From positions 1 to 64,000 of the forward strand of contig NZ_BNAF01000003.1 of NCBI RefSeq assembly GCF_014653155.1: a stretch of 64,000 bases of DNA, in the 5' to 3' direction. This stretch comes from Sphingobacterium griseoflavum (GTDB lineage: Bacteria > Bacteroidota > Bacteroidia > Sphingobacteriales > Sphingobacteriaceae). Positions 34,947 to 43,769 of the stretch are shown piece after piece (the stretch's first letter is position 1; each line of letters opens with the position of its first letter). The notes beneath the pieces are model-generated. The model was not told where the DNA came from, made no database searches, and saw only the letters and a program-made list of their open reading frames with translations. The position numbers were made by a program, and so were the translations under genes.

Positions 34947-34954
34947 ATAACGAA

Positions 34955-35893
34955 ATGACAGCATTGGAAAATAATCGTGTACATTCGGAAAAATATGCTT
35001 TACCACTAGATTTGGAGTCTTTCGGTAGGTTGCAGTTGACGATGCAATATATCGTGTTGGAGGAGGCAAATATCCTAAACATCAGCTTCCCTTCAAATGG
35101 CTATTTGAATATCATGTGCCCTCCCACAATGGAGCAGTTTTCCTATACCGTAGACAGCGAAACCTTGTTATTTGAGGCGCCGCAGAATATCATTCACTAC
35201 GTGAAGGAAAATCAATGTCTTCAGGCGAATGGGCTTTGCGGAGCAAGTCAAGCCATCCTTATCTTCATCCCGGAAACATGTCTATCAAATATGTTTGATA
35301 AGGGAGCCGATCATGTCAGGCAAGTCTCCAATAATAGCCGTCTTCTGCTAATCAAGTCGCGCGTCCTGAAAATCTACGCCAGCACAACTGTCGCAAAGAA
35401 CATCCGTATCCACAGTTTGCTATTGGAGGCATTGGCCTTGCAACTGGATATGTTACACGCACTTAACGCATCTACGATACAGGCCGTATTGTTAGCGAAA
35501 ATATTGCAGGCGCAGCAACTTATAGAGAACGATCTTGCAAAAACCTATACCATCAGTGAGCTTGCAAAAGCGGTCGGAACCAATGAGCAGTATCTGAAAA
35601 AGTATTTTAAGCAGCATCTCGGAAAGACCATTATGCATTATGCATTGGAGGCGAAAATGCTATACGCTAAAAAACTGATAACGACCGGTGATTTCCGGAT
35701 TGCTGATGTAGCGCGTATGACAGGCTACAAACATGCTACCCATTTCAGTATGAGCTTTAAGAAGTTTTTTGGCTTTCTTCCGACCTCTTTGCGCTATTCT
35801 TTGCTTTTTCAGGGAGCTGGGATGGGCATAGCCGAACTAAATGTGCTGGCAGCAATCGAAGCCTGTTGCCCCATGGGGTTCAGCATGGTTTAA
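34955..35893 (+). CDS. AraC family transcriptional regulator
   Basis: A 312-residue regulator. The N-terminal 200 residues are a sensor region of no clear family, with two cysteines (ENQCLQANGLC). The C-terminal AraC domain has two helix-turn-helix units: YTISELAKAVGTNEQYLKKYFKQHLG and FRIADVARMTGYKHATHFSMSFKKFFGFLPTSLR. It is divergent from susC across 87 bp rich in repeated TCTAA elements, so it is the likely switch for the susCD operon. The effector is unknown. The C-terminus has an extra 35 residues beyond the DNA-binding domain, ending EACCPMGFSMV. Confidence 0.92.
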   Translation: MTALENNRVHSEKYALPLDLESFGRLQLTMQYIVLEEANILNISFPSNGYLNIMCPPTMEQFSYTVDSETLLFEAPQNIIHYVKENQCLQANGLCGASQAILIFIPETCLSNMFDKGADHVRQVSNNSRLLLIKSRVLKIYASTTVAKNIRIHSLLLEALALQLDMLHALNASTIQAVLLAKILQAQQLIENDLAKTYTISELAKAVGTNEQYLKKYFKQHLGKTIMHYALEAKMLYAKKLITTGDFRIADVARMTGYKHATHFSMSFKKFFGFLPTSLRYSLLFQGAGMGIAELNVLAAIEACCPMGFSMV

Positions 35894-35914
35894 AAGCGGA
35901 GGGCTTAAACATTA

Positions 35915-35940
35915 AAAAAGCCCACTTCCGTGGGCTTCTT
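35915..35940. terminator. Bidirectional terminator between the AraC gene and the NagB fusion gene
   Basis: An 8-bp perfect stem AAGCCCAC/GTGGGCTT with loop TTCC. The left flank is an A-run (a T-run on the minus strand) and the right flank reads CTT, so it serves the minus-strand gene best and probably both. Confidence 0.82.
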
Positions 35941-35959
35941 GAGAGGTTAAGTTTCGTAA

Positions 35960-37885
35960 TTATCTATCAAACTTCCAGCGTACGAATGCTTCAATAGCTT
36001 CATAATCCGCCAAGCCCAACTTATGGTACAGTTCAGCGGTTTCGCTGGTCCTATCTTCGGCACGTACCCAAAACTCCCGCGGATCGTCTCCGGGAAAGAC
36101 AGGGACATCTTTCTGCGACTGGTGCTTAAAAATGGCCAAGCGCTTGCGCTTCACCTCCTGTGGCGAAAGCGGCACGGCCATCTCGATTTCGTGGATAGGA
36201 TACTCGTGCCAAGCACCACGATATAACCATAGCCAGCAATCTTTTGTCCATTCATCCGTTTTCGAAAGTCGCTTCAGCGCTTCAAACAAGATATCAAAGC
36301 AGACTTTATGTGTGCCATGTGGATCGGCAAAGTCGCCCGCTGCAAAAACCTGATGAGGTTTTACTTTTCGCAGTAGCTCCATTGTCTGAACAATATCATC
36401 CTCGGTAGATACCTCTTTAGAAAATTTACCGCGATCGTAAAATGGCAAATCTTGGAAATGGATATTTTCATCCGGCAGGCCTACAAATCTTGCGCCAGCT
36501 ATTGCTTCACCCTTCCGGATCAAAGCTTTGACCGAGCGAATGATTTCCGGATCCACTTGATTAGGTTGTTTTGTTTTAAAAAACTCGCGTGCTTCTTTAT
36601 AGATCTTCGAGGTAACGCCATTGTCATCATCCACCGCAACGGCAAAATCTTGGACAAACTCCAAGTAACGGAGCACATCGTCGTCCCAAACGGCTGTATT
36701 GCCAGAGGTTTGGTAAGCGACGTGTACGTTATGTCCTTGATCCGCCAAACGGATAAATGTGCCACCCATGGAGATCACATCATCGTCTGGGTGTGGCGAG
36801 AATAGAATAACATTCTTACGTGCAGGTTCTGCACGTTCTGGACGACTCGAATCGTCTACCCCAGGCTTGCCACCCGGCCAGCCCGTGATTGTACGCTGCA
36901 GTTCATTAAAAATCTTGATATTTATATTGTAAGCGGGACCTTGTTCGGTAACCAACTGCGCCATCCCATTATTGTTATAGTCCTCGTCGGTAAGCTTTAA
37001 TATAGCTTTGCTGAGTTTCAATGATAACCAAACAACGGCCTTTTTAATCAGGGAATCAGTCCACACAACTTCGTGCGCCAACCAAGGCAAATAAAAACGG
37101 GTCAATTGCGACGCAGCATCTTCGTCTAGCACAAATTCTACCTTGTCTGATAGTTGAAGGAAGGTAGCTGGAATATCAGAAGAAATATCACCTTCAACGG
37201 CTTTCTTCACAATATCGGCTTTTTTCTCATTCCACGCCATTAAAATAATTTCTTTGGCTTTGAAAATTGTTCCTACCCCCATGGTGATGGCTTTGGTGGG
37301 CACATTTTCCTTTCCTCCGAAATCACGCGATGCATCGCGGCGCGTCAGATCGTCCAAAATTACGAGGCGTGTACCCGAGTTGGGTGCAGATCCCGGCTCG
37401 TTAAAACCAATATGCCCCGTACGTCCAATACCGAGGATCTGGATATCCAGACCACCAAGATTGGAGATTTTCTGTTCATATGCTTCGCAAAAAGCCTGCA
37501 CAGCATCCTGCGGCAAGGTTCCATCTGGAATGTTAATGTTATCTTTCGGAATGTCAATATGATCAAACAAGTTTTTGTTCATGAAGGTCACATAACTTTG
37601 ATCCGCATCAGGCTTCATGGGATAATATTCATCCAAATTGAAAGTGACCACATTTTTGAAGCTCAAACCTTCTTCTTTGTGCAGCCTTACCAGTTCTTTA
37701 TAAACGTGAACAGGGGTAGCGCCGGTCGCTAAGCCTAACACCGCCGTTTCATCTTTCGCTTGTTTTTGTTTGATGATGGTAGCTATGCGATTCGCAACAT
37801 CCACCGAGGCTTCGCTTTGGCTGGGGTATACCTTCACCGGCACCCGTTCAAAACGTGTTTCCTCTAATAAGTTTAATCTTGCCAT
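35960..37885 (-). CDS. nagB: NagB-like glucosamine-6-phosphate deaminase fused to a PIG-L deacetylase domain
   Basis: A 641-residue two-domain protein. Residues 15-265 are NagB-like: GLATGATPVHVYKEL, FNLDEYYP (D85, matching E. coli D72) and GIGRTGHIGFNEPGS (H158 and E163, matching H143 and E148). The position of E. coli D141 is T156. Residues 355-600 are a PIG-L/LmbE domain: FSPHPDDDVISMGG with the zinc-site aspartates (364-369) and DPHGTH (521-526). NagB converts glucosamine 6-phosphate to fructose 6-phosphate and ammonia; PIG-L enzymes remove N-acetyl groups from sugars. The joint product may couple the two, but that is inference. The fusion is known in Bacteroidota as I recall. The gene stands alone. 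Confidence 0.88.
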   Translation of the reverse strand: MARLNLLEETRFERVPVKVYPSQSEASVDVANRIATIIKQKQAKDETAVLGLATGATPVHVYKELVRLHKEEGLSFKNVVTFNLDEYYPMKPDADQSYVTFMNKNLFDHIDIPKDNINIPDGTLPQDAVQAFCEAYEQKISNLGGLDIQILGIGRTGHIGFNEPGSAPNSGTRLVILDDLTRRDASRDFGGKENVPTKAITMGVGTIFKAKEIILMAWNEKKADIVKKAVEGDISSDIPATFLQLSDKVEFVLDEDAASQLTRFYLPWLAHEVVWTDSLIKKAVVWLSLKLSKAILKLTDEDYNNNGMAQLVTEQGPAYNINIKIFNELQRTITGWPGGKPGVDDSSRPERAEPARKNVILFSPHPDDDVISMGGTFIRLADQGHNVHVAYQTSGNTAVWDDDVLRYLEFVQDFAVAVDDDNGVTSKIYKEAREFFKTKQPNQVDPEIIRSVKALIRKGEAIAGARFVGLPDENIHFQDLPFYDRGKFSKEVSTEDDIVQTMELLRKVKPHQVFAAGDFADPHGTHKVCFDILFEALKRLSKTDEWTKDCWLWLYRGAWHEYPIHEIEMAVPLSPQEVKRKRLAIFKHQSQKDVPVFPGDDPREFWVRAEDRTSETAELYHKLGLADYEAIEAFVRWKFDR

Positions 37886-38011
37886 TAATAAGGATAATTT
37901 ATATTGTTAACAACCTGAATAACAAATTTAAAAAATAAAACCATTCAAAATCGAAAAAATCAGGCGAAATCCTGCAAAAAAATGCAGGAGCCGCAAAACA
38001 ATCGTTTGCCC

Positions 38012-39175
38012 TTATACCTTTTGAAGTAGTTCGACTGCTCGAGATAGTGTATCTCCATCCTTGGCGAAGCAAATTCGCACCAGTTTTTGCTCGCAAGGAG
38101 TGCTGTAAAAAGCGGCGACCGGGACGGTTGCTACCCCATGGTTGATCGTTAAGTCTTGTGCAAATTCCCTTTCTGGCTGTCCACTGATCTGTTGGTAACC
38201 CGCTAAAAGGAAATAGGTTCCCTCGCTCGGTACAACCGAAAATCGCGACCGTAGTAATCCCTTCACCAAAAAGTCGCGTTTCTCCTGCATGAAGGCGGGA
38301 AGATCCAGATAGCAGCTACTATCCTTCAAATATTCGGCGATTGCCATCTGCATGGGTGTGTTCACGCTAAATACATTAAACTGATGCACCTTTCTAAATT
38401 CCTGTGTCAGCAAGGGTGGTGCTATAACATAGCCTAACTTCCAGCCTGTGGTATGTAAAAGTTTACCAAACGAAGCAACGACCCAACTGCGTTCCCGCAG
38501 TGCAGGATAAGATAACACCGATTTATGCTTTTGTCCGTCAAAAACAATATGTTCGTAAACCTCATCGCTCAGCAAAAAAACAGCGTTGTCCTGCAATATC
38601 TGCTGCAACTGTTTCCAATCGCTATCTGTCCATATTTTTGTACTAGGATTACCCGGGTTGTTTACAATGATCAGCTTCGTCTTCTTGGTGATTGCTGCAC
38701 GAACCTCCTGCCAGTCAACGGCAAAATCTGGAGCCAACAGACGAACCGGGACCACTTTCCCCCCAAAAACTTCTACGCTGGGCCGATAGGAGTCGTAGGC
38801 CGGTTCGAAAATAATGACTTCGTCGCCGGGCTGCACAACGGTTGCCATCGCAGTAAAGAGTGCCTGCGTGGCACCCGCTGTTATGGTGACCTCGCTCTCC
38901 GGATGTACCGCAACCGCATATACGTCGCTTACTTTCTGAGCAATCTGCTCCCGAAGCGGCATGCAACCAGGCATCGGCGCATATTGATTCCAACCTTTCT
39001 CCATATACTTATCAACTAACGCGATCAAAGCCGCCGATACCGGATAGTTCGGAAATCCCTGCGAGAGATTGACCGCACCGTGCTGCGTTGCGAGTGCCGA
39101 CATCTGGGAAAATATACTGCCGGAGGTGTTCGGCAGTTTGGAGTGGAAGGATGAGCTTTGAAAGGTTTTTGTCAT
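38012..39175 (-). CDS. PLP-dependent methionine aminotransferase (YbdL-like)
   Basis: A class I/II aminotransferase of 387 residues. Landmarks are VNLSQGFPNYPVS, GWNQYAPMPGCMPLREQIAQ, ITAGATQALFTAMA, NNPGNPSTKIWT, LSDEVYEHIVFDG and SFGKLLHTTGWKLGY with the PLP lysine K238. QGFPN and YAPMPG are characteristic of methionine/kynurenine-oxoglutarate type enzymes such as E. coli YbdL, used in methionine salvage or amino-acid interconversion. The specific substrate is inferred. I chose ATG 39175; the frame also opens with TTG at 39187. It is divergent from the TlpA-family gene. Confidence 0.88.
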   Translation of the reverse strand: MTKTFQSSSFHSKLPNTSGSIFSQMSALATQHGAVNLSQGFPNYPVSAALIALVDKYMEKGWNQYAPMPGCMPLREQIAQKVSDVYAVAVHPESEVTITAGATQALFTAMATVVQPGDEVIIFEPAYDSYRPSVEVFGGKVVPVRLLAPDFAVDWQEVRAAITKKTKLIIVNNPGNPSTKIWTDSDWKQLQQILQDNAVFLLSDEVYEHIVFDGQKHKSVLSYPALRERSWVVASFGKLLHTTGWKLGYVIAPPLLTQEFRKVHQFNVFSVNTPMQMAIAEYLKDSSCYLDLPAFMQEKRDFLVKGLLRSRFSVVPSEGTYFLLAGYQQISGQPEREFAQDLTINHGVATVPVAAFYSTPCEQKLVRICFAKDGDTLSRAVELLQKV

Positions 39176-39213
39176 TTTAGCGTTCAATTATCCTACTAAA
39201 TTAATAGATTATT

Positions 39214-39221
39214 TATATTTG
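39214..39221 (+). promoter_or_regulatory. -7 box of the second TlpA-family gene
   Basis: TATATTTG, 31 nt before ATG 39253; no clear -33 TTG. Confidence 0.55.
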
Positions 39222-39252
39222 TGCTATCACATACGGAAGAAACAACGCATTT

Positions 39253-39921
39253 ATGAAAAAATTAATAGGTATCATTCTTTTGGCATTCCCACTTTTGGTG
39301 TTATCGCAGACCAAAGCGGAGCTGATCAAACAGGTTAAAGACAATCCCACAACTGTGGAAAGCTTAAAAACTATACAACGTGTGGGCGGCTACTACCCCG
39401 AGTACAAGGAACTTCGTGCCCTATACAACGGGCTAGATAAAGCTGTTCGCAAATCTAAGGAAGGCAAGGCATTCGACTATTACCTGAAAAGACTGGAGAA
39501 CAGTTCTGTCGGAAAAAAAGCGCCAGGTATTACCCAACTGACTCCTGAAGGCGAGCCATTTTCCTTAACGGATCTGCGGGGCACCTACGTGTTGATTGAC
39601 TTTTGGGCCGCCTGGTGCCCGGATTGCCGCAGAGAGAACCCCAGTTTGGTAAAGACTTATGCTGAATTTAAGGACAAAAATTTCGAGATTTTAGGCGTCT
39701 CATTCGATCGGAAGCTAGAAGATTGGGTAAAAGCCATCAAAGACGATAAGTTAACTTGGAAGCACATATCCGATTTACAGTCTTGGCAGAACGCTGCGGG
39801 CACGCTTTATGGCGTGCGCTCCATTCCACAAAATATTTTGGTTGATCCGGCAGGCATCATCATTGCACGCAACCTGCATGGCGAAGCATTGAACGAAAAA
39901 CTTCGGGAATTGCTTCACTAA
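39253..39921 (+). CDS. TlpA-family thioredoxin-like protein with CPDC active site
   Basis: An exported protein of 222 residues. The signal peptide (1-19) ends VLSQT. A short helical segment (20-85) is followed by the thioredoxin domain SVGKKAPGITQLTPEGEPFSL and FWAAWCPDCRRENP (C122 and C125). The active site CPDC is less common than CGPC and can shift the redox potential. The C-terminal part is closely similar in wording to the first TlpA protein of this window (DRKLEDWVKAIKDDKLTWKHISDLQSWQ against DRPGKKEDWMKAIADDKLGQW), so the two are paralogues. Confidence 0.9.
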   Translation: MKKLIGIILLAFPLLVLSQTKAELIKQVKDNPTTVESLKTIQRVGGYYPEYKELRALYNGLDKAVRKSKEGKAFDYYLKRLENSSVGKKAPGITQLTPEGEPFSLTDLRGTYVLIDFWAAWCPDCRRENPSLVKTYAEFKDKNFEILGVSFDRKLEDWVKAIKDDKLTWKHISDLQSWQNAAGTLYGVRSIPQNILVDPAGIIIARNLHGEALNEKLRELLH

Positions 39922-40004
39922 AGTTAGCACATGAAGCTCGAAGGATGGAGCGCGCACGCGGCTCATGCCTTTGCCAGCTAATCAATAAATAAGGACATAC
40001 CGTT

Positions 40005-41390
40005 CTATCCGAACAACGCTCGAAATAAGTCTTCGAGCGTTGCCAACGGGCGAATAGCGATATTATATTTTTTAGCTTCTAGGCCCTTTGTGTTGTATTT
40101 GGAGATGAAAATACCTTCAAAACCCAATTTTTCAGCCTCGGCGATGCGTTGCTCAATTCTATTGACCGCGCGAATCTCACCGGAAAGTCCAACCTCCCCT
40201 GCAAAAGTCAATTGGGAAGAAAGAGGAATATCTTGTTGCGAGGAGATTAGCGCGGCTATGACCGCTAGGTCGATGGCTGGATCTTCCACCCTTAAGCCCC
40301 CTGCAATATTTAGGAATACATCTTGCGCGCTCAAGCGGAAACCAAATCGCTTTTCCAGCACAGCCAATAGCATGCTCAGTCGTTTGGTATCAAATCCGGT
40401 ACTGGTCCGCTGTGGGGTTCCGAAAGCCGAGTTACTAACGAGCGCCTGAACCTCAATCATCAGGGGGCGCATACCCTCCAGCATCGCAGCAATAGCGACA
40501 CCACCTACAGGTTCTTCCCGTTGGGAAAGCATGATTTCCGACGGATTAGAAACTTCCCTTAATCCAGAGCCTTGCATCTCATAGATCCCAATTTCCGAGG
40601 ACGAGCCGAAGCGGTTCTTTACCGCCCGCAGAATGCGGTAGACATGGTGGCGATCCCCTTCAAATTGCAAAACCGTATCGACCATGTGTTCCAACACCTT
40701 GGGTCCGGCAATCGAGCCGTCCTTGGTGATATGGCCTACAATAAAAACCGGTGTACTCGTCTCCTTCGCAAACCGTAGAAGCTCTGCTGTACATTCCCGC
40801 ACTTGAGAGACAGATCCTGGAGCAGACTCAATCTGTGAGGAATGCAACGTTTGGATGGAATCGATCACCACAATATCAGGTTGTACAACCTCCACTTGCT
40901 TAAATATATTTTGGGTAGCAGTTTCTGTCAAGATATAGCAATTGGCTTTTGAGTTTTGTACCAACCTTTCTGCTCGCATCTTAATTTGTTGTTCACTTTC
41001 CTCGCCCGAAATATAGAGTGTTTTCACTTGCGGGATGCCCAGTGCCAATTGGAGCATTAGGGTAGACTTTCCGATGCCCGGTTCGCCTCCAATCAGTACC
41101 AATGATCCCGGAACAATACCGCCGCCCAATACCCGGTTAAATTCGCGGTCGGGCGTAGCGAGACGCTGTTCGTCCTGGTATACAATCTCGTTGATCACGG
41201 CAGCCTTGTTGGTTCGCTTTGTTGAGGTGGGCGCAGCACTGCTCCGCCATTCCGGCACCTTAGAGTTTGTTTTTTCGACGAGTTCCTCCACAAAAGTGTT
41301 CCATTGCTTGCAAGAAGGGCATTGTCCCAACCACTTTGCAGATTCATAACCACAATGTTGACAGAAGTATGTTGATTTTGCCTTAGCCAT
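40005..41390 (-). CDS. radA: DNA repair protein RadA
   Basis: A RecA-like ATPase that helps branch migration and processing of recombination intermediates. The 461 residues include an N-terminal C4 zinc finger, CQHCGYESAKWLGQCPSC, Walker A GGEPGIGKST, the RadA motif VKNRFG in AVKNRFGSSSEIGIYEM, and a C-terminal Lon-protease-like domain (PAIDLAVIAALISSQQDIPL, FAGEVGLSGEIRAV). ATG 41390 (MAKAKSTYFCQ) is the family start; the frame to 41429 overlaps the sigma-factor control region. Confidence 0.96.
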   Translation of the reverse strand: MAKAKSTYFCQHCGYESAKWLGQCPSCKQWNTFVEELVEKTNSKVPEWRSSAAPTSTKRTNKAAVINEIVYQDEQRLATPDREFNRVLGGGIVPGSLVLIGGEPGIGKSTLMLQLALGIPQVKTLYISGEESEQQIKMRAERLVQNSKANCYILTETATQNIFKQVEVVQPDIVVIDSIQTLHSSQIESAPGSVSQVRECTAELLRFAKETSTPVFIVGHITKDGSIAGPKVLEHMVDTVLQFEGDRHHVYRILRAVKNRFGSSSEIGIYEMQGSGLREVSNPSEIMLSQREEPVGGVAIAAMLEGMRPLMIEVQALVSNSAFGTPQRTSTGFDTKRLSMLLAVLEKRFGFRLSAQDVFLNIAGGLRVEDPAIDLAVIAALISSQQDIPLSSQLTFAGEVGLSGEIRAVNRIEQRIAEAEKLGFEGIFISKYNTKGLEAKKYNIAIRPLATLEDLFRALFG

Positions 41391-41481
41391 GCCACGAAAA
41401 TACCAAAATCGAATGAGAATAATTTTCAAAATATGCTACCTCCTTGTAACATCTTCTGCTTACCTTCGACTTATATCCCAT

Positions 41482-41988
41482 ATGACTAAAAATCTCGAAA
41501 TAGACTTTGTCAATCTTTTGGAGAATAACCAAAACATTCTCCATAAGATCTGTCGACTATACGCCGAAGATCTCGAAGCACATAAAGATCTATTTCAGGA
41601 GATGGTCATCCAACTTTGGCACTCGTACCCCAAATTCAAGGGCGAATCCAAATTTTCCACTTGGGCCTATCGGGTCGCTCTTAATACCGCCATTTCGCTC
41701 TACCGAACGAAAAAGAGACGAGTAGCTACCGTCGAACTGGACCAGTCGTTACAAAACATCCATTACGAAGAATATAACGAGGTGCAGGAGGAACAACTTC
41801 GATTTTTATATGCCGCTGTCAGAAAGCTGAGCGACATTGAGAAAGCTTTGGTCTATATGTACCTCGAGGATAAGGATTATCAAGAAATCGCAGAAACGTT
41901 AGGCATCAGCGAAGTCAATGCGCGGGTGAAGATGAACCGCATTAAAACTAAATTAAAAACTATGTTAAATCAGCAAGGAGGCATATAA
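41482..41988 (+). CDS. ECF-type RNA polymerase sigma-70 factor
   Basis: A 168-residue sigma factor. Region 2 is DLFQEMVIQLWHSYPKFKGESKFSTWAYRVALNTAI and region 4 is LSDIEKALVYMYLEDKDYQEIAETLGISEVNARVKMNRIKTKLK. The domain pair without regions 1 and 3 is the ECF layout. ATG 41482 lies after a -7-like TACCTTCG (41461-41468); the frame extends upstream to 41389 without family resemblance. Its stop overlaps the start of a membrane protein gene (TAATG, 41986-41990), which argues for translational coupling with a partner such as an anti-sigma factor. Divergent from radA. Confidence 0.92.
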   Translation: MTKNLEIDFVNLLENNQNILHKICRLYAEDLEAHKDLFQEMVIQLWHSYPKFKGESKFSTWAYRVALNTAISLYRTKKRRVATVELDQSLQNIHYEEYNEVQEEQLRFLYAAVRKLSDIEKALVYMYLEDKDYQEIAETLGISEVNARVKMNRIKTKLKTMLNQQGGI

Positions 41989-42596
41989 TGGACGGATTGG
42001 ATTTACTGAAAGGGCACTGGAACAAAAACGACGATTTTCCGAAAATAGACAAAGAGCAGATTAAACATATGTTACATAAAAGCTCTTCCTCCATTCTTAA
42101 GTGGATATTCCTGATCAGCGTAATCGAACTAGCGGTCGGTATCCTACTCAGTTGTACGATCACAATAGAGAAAGAGCACCACTCCAGTCTCTATACCATC
42201 TTTTATGTAGCTTTCGAAGTCCTATTTTATATCGTGGTTTTGTATTTTATGTACCGTTTCTTTTCCAGCTACCGGAACATCAAGAACACCATCAATACCA
42301 AGTTGCTTCTGGAGAACATATTGAACACCCGGAAACACGTCAACAACTACATAAAATTTAATATATATTGCATCATCTTCCAGTTTTCGTTGGTGTCTAT
42401 TGAGAAAATAATACAGGAGGTACAACGTAAACCCGCCGGCGAAGCTATTCTGTTTTCGATGTTTATGGTCGTTTTTGTTTCGCTATTTTGTTGGCTATTT
42501 CTTTTGGTCGTGCGCTTCTACTATAAATTACTTTATCGAAGACTAGTGCATAAGCTAGACCATAACTACGAGGAGCTCATCAAGATAGAGGAGTAA
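41988..42596 (+). CDS. Four-helix membrane protein coupled to the ECF sigma factor (possible anti-sigma factor)
   Basis: A 202-residue protein of no family I recognise. A cytosolic N-terminus of about 35 residues (MDGLDLLKGHWNKNDDFPKIDKEQIKHML) precedes four hydrophobic segments (about 37-57, 67-90, 122-140 and 153-178) and a charged C-terminal tail. Its ATG shares bases with the sigma factor's TAA. A short cytosolic domain followed by membrane helices, coupled to an ECF sigma gene, is the usual layout of anti-sigma proteins in Bacteroidota, but no zinc-binding HxxxCxxC motif is present. Role is inferred from position. Confidence 0.68.
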   Translation: MDGLDLLKGHWNKNDDFPKIDKEQIKHMLHKSSSSILKWIFLISVIELAVGILLSCTITIEKEHHSSLYTIFYVAFEVLFYIVVLYFMYRFFSSYRNIKNTINTKLLLENILNTRKHVNNYIKFNIYCIIFQFSLVSIEKIIQEVQRKPAGEAILFSMFMVVFVSLFCWLFLLVVRFYYKLLYRRLVHKLDHNYEELIKIEE

Positions 42597-42607
42597 ATGT
42601 GGCACGG

Positions 42608-43765
42608 TTAGTTTTCGTTCTCCTTCCATATCCGCAGAAAATTAAGTCCCATGATTTTCACCACATCAGCCTTGCTGTACCCTCTCTGCAGTAGGGCATC
42701 CGTCAAAACAGGAAATTTAGAAACATCTTCCAAGCCTTGGGGAGCGGATTCGATACCATCGAAATCAGAACCGATTGCTACGTGATCGACACCGACCTTT
42801 TTGACGAGGTAATCGATATGGTCCAACAGCGTGGACAAGGGGGCATCTGCTTGGTGCTGTAATGTTTTAGGGAGCTTTTCGTATTGGCGTGTAGCCGACA
42901 AGCCATAGTTTCCCTTGTCGCCGAAATGCCGTCTGTAAAGCTTTTTCACACGTCCGGCAAAGCCCGGATCCAAGAAACCCGAATAAAAGTTAACACCAAC
43001 TACACCACCATTTTTACGCAAAGCTTCGAGTTGCGCATCTTTTAGGTTCCTGTAGTGGGGCATTAGGCTGTAAGCGTTGCTGTGGGAGACCAATACCGGC
43101 TTAGTGCTGATAGACAGCACATCGTAAAATGTTTGCTCACCGGCATGCGAAAGGTCGATCATCATGCCCAGCGCATTCATTTTCTTGACAAGCGATTTTC
43201 CAAACACGGAAAGCCCTTTACCTTCACGATGTGCTGTCTTAGACTCGATGGCCGCTGCAGTGGCCCACGGTAGGTTATAGTTCCACGTCAACGTTAGGTA
43301 TCGCGCACCACGTTGATAAAGAGCTTCTAGGTTATCCAATGAGTTCTCAATCATGTTTCCGCCTTCCACACCAATCAACGCAACAATTTTACCTTCATTG
43401 ACAATCTGCTGCACATCCGCACTGCTCTTGGCCAGCGCAATATCTTTGGCATTTGCCCTTACCATCTTTTCCAACGCATCGATCTGTGCGTTAGCATGCT
43501 TAAAAGCTTGGCCTTTTCCGAATTTCTTGTCGTCAGACCAAACGGCAAATACCTGTACATCCACCCCTCCTTTTTTCAATCGTGGTATATCGGTATGTCC
43601 AACAGCTAGTCGTTTGCTCAAGTCGCGGCCCTTCAGCAGTGATTCATAAATCACATCGTTATGCCCATCGACAACCATTAAACTTTCATGAAACGCAAGA
43701 TTACCTTGTGCTATCGCAGCCTGAACGCAAAGAACAGCCGTGCAAAATACGAATGCTTTTCTCAT
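42608..43765 (-). CDS. Membrane dipeptidase family M19 (exported)
   Basis: A zinc dipeptidase of 385 residues with signal peptide (1-20, ending QAAIAQ). Metal-site motifs are VDGHNDV, EGGNMIENSLDNL, DLSHAGEQTFYD, LVSHSNAYSL and AIGSDFDGIESAPQGL. M19 enzymes hydrolyse dipeptides including those with a D-residue. ATG 43765 begins the signal peptide 4 nt after the stop of the upstream hydrolase; the longer frame (to 43795) overlaps that gene. The two exported enzymes probably form one operon acting on peptides released from the cell wall or the medium. Confidence 0.92.
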   Translation of the reverse strand: MRKAFVFCTAVLCVQAAIAQGNLAFHESLMVVDGHNDVIYESLLKGRDLSKRLAVGHTDIPRLKKGGVDVQVFAVWSDDKKFGKGQAFKHANAQIDALEKMVRANAKDIALAKSSADVQQIVNEGKIVALIGVEGGNMIENSLDNLEALYQRGARYLTLTWNYNLPWATAAAIESKTAHREGKGLSVFGKSLVKKMNALGMMIDLSHAGEQTFYDVLSISTKPVLVSHSNAYSLMPHYRNLKDAQLEALRKNGGVVGVNFYSGFLDPGFAGRVKKLYRRHFGDKGNYGLSATRQYEKLPKTLQHQADAPLSTLLDHIDYLVKKVGVDHVAIGSDFDGIESAPQGLEDVSKFPVLTDALLQRGYSKADVVKIMGLNFLRIWKENEN

Positions 43766-43769
43766 CGAA

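Noticed and set aside
38525-39019. A 164-residue ORF on the plus strand opposite the aminotransferase gene
   Set aside because: It lies wholly within a clear PLP enzyme on the other strand, has no family resemblance and no promoter; it mirrors the codon pattern of the real gene.
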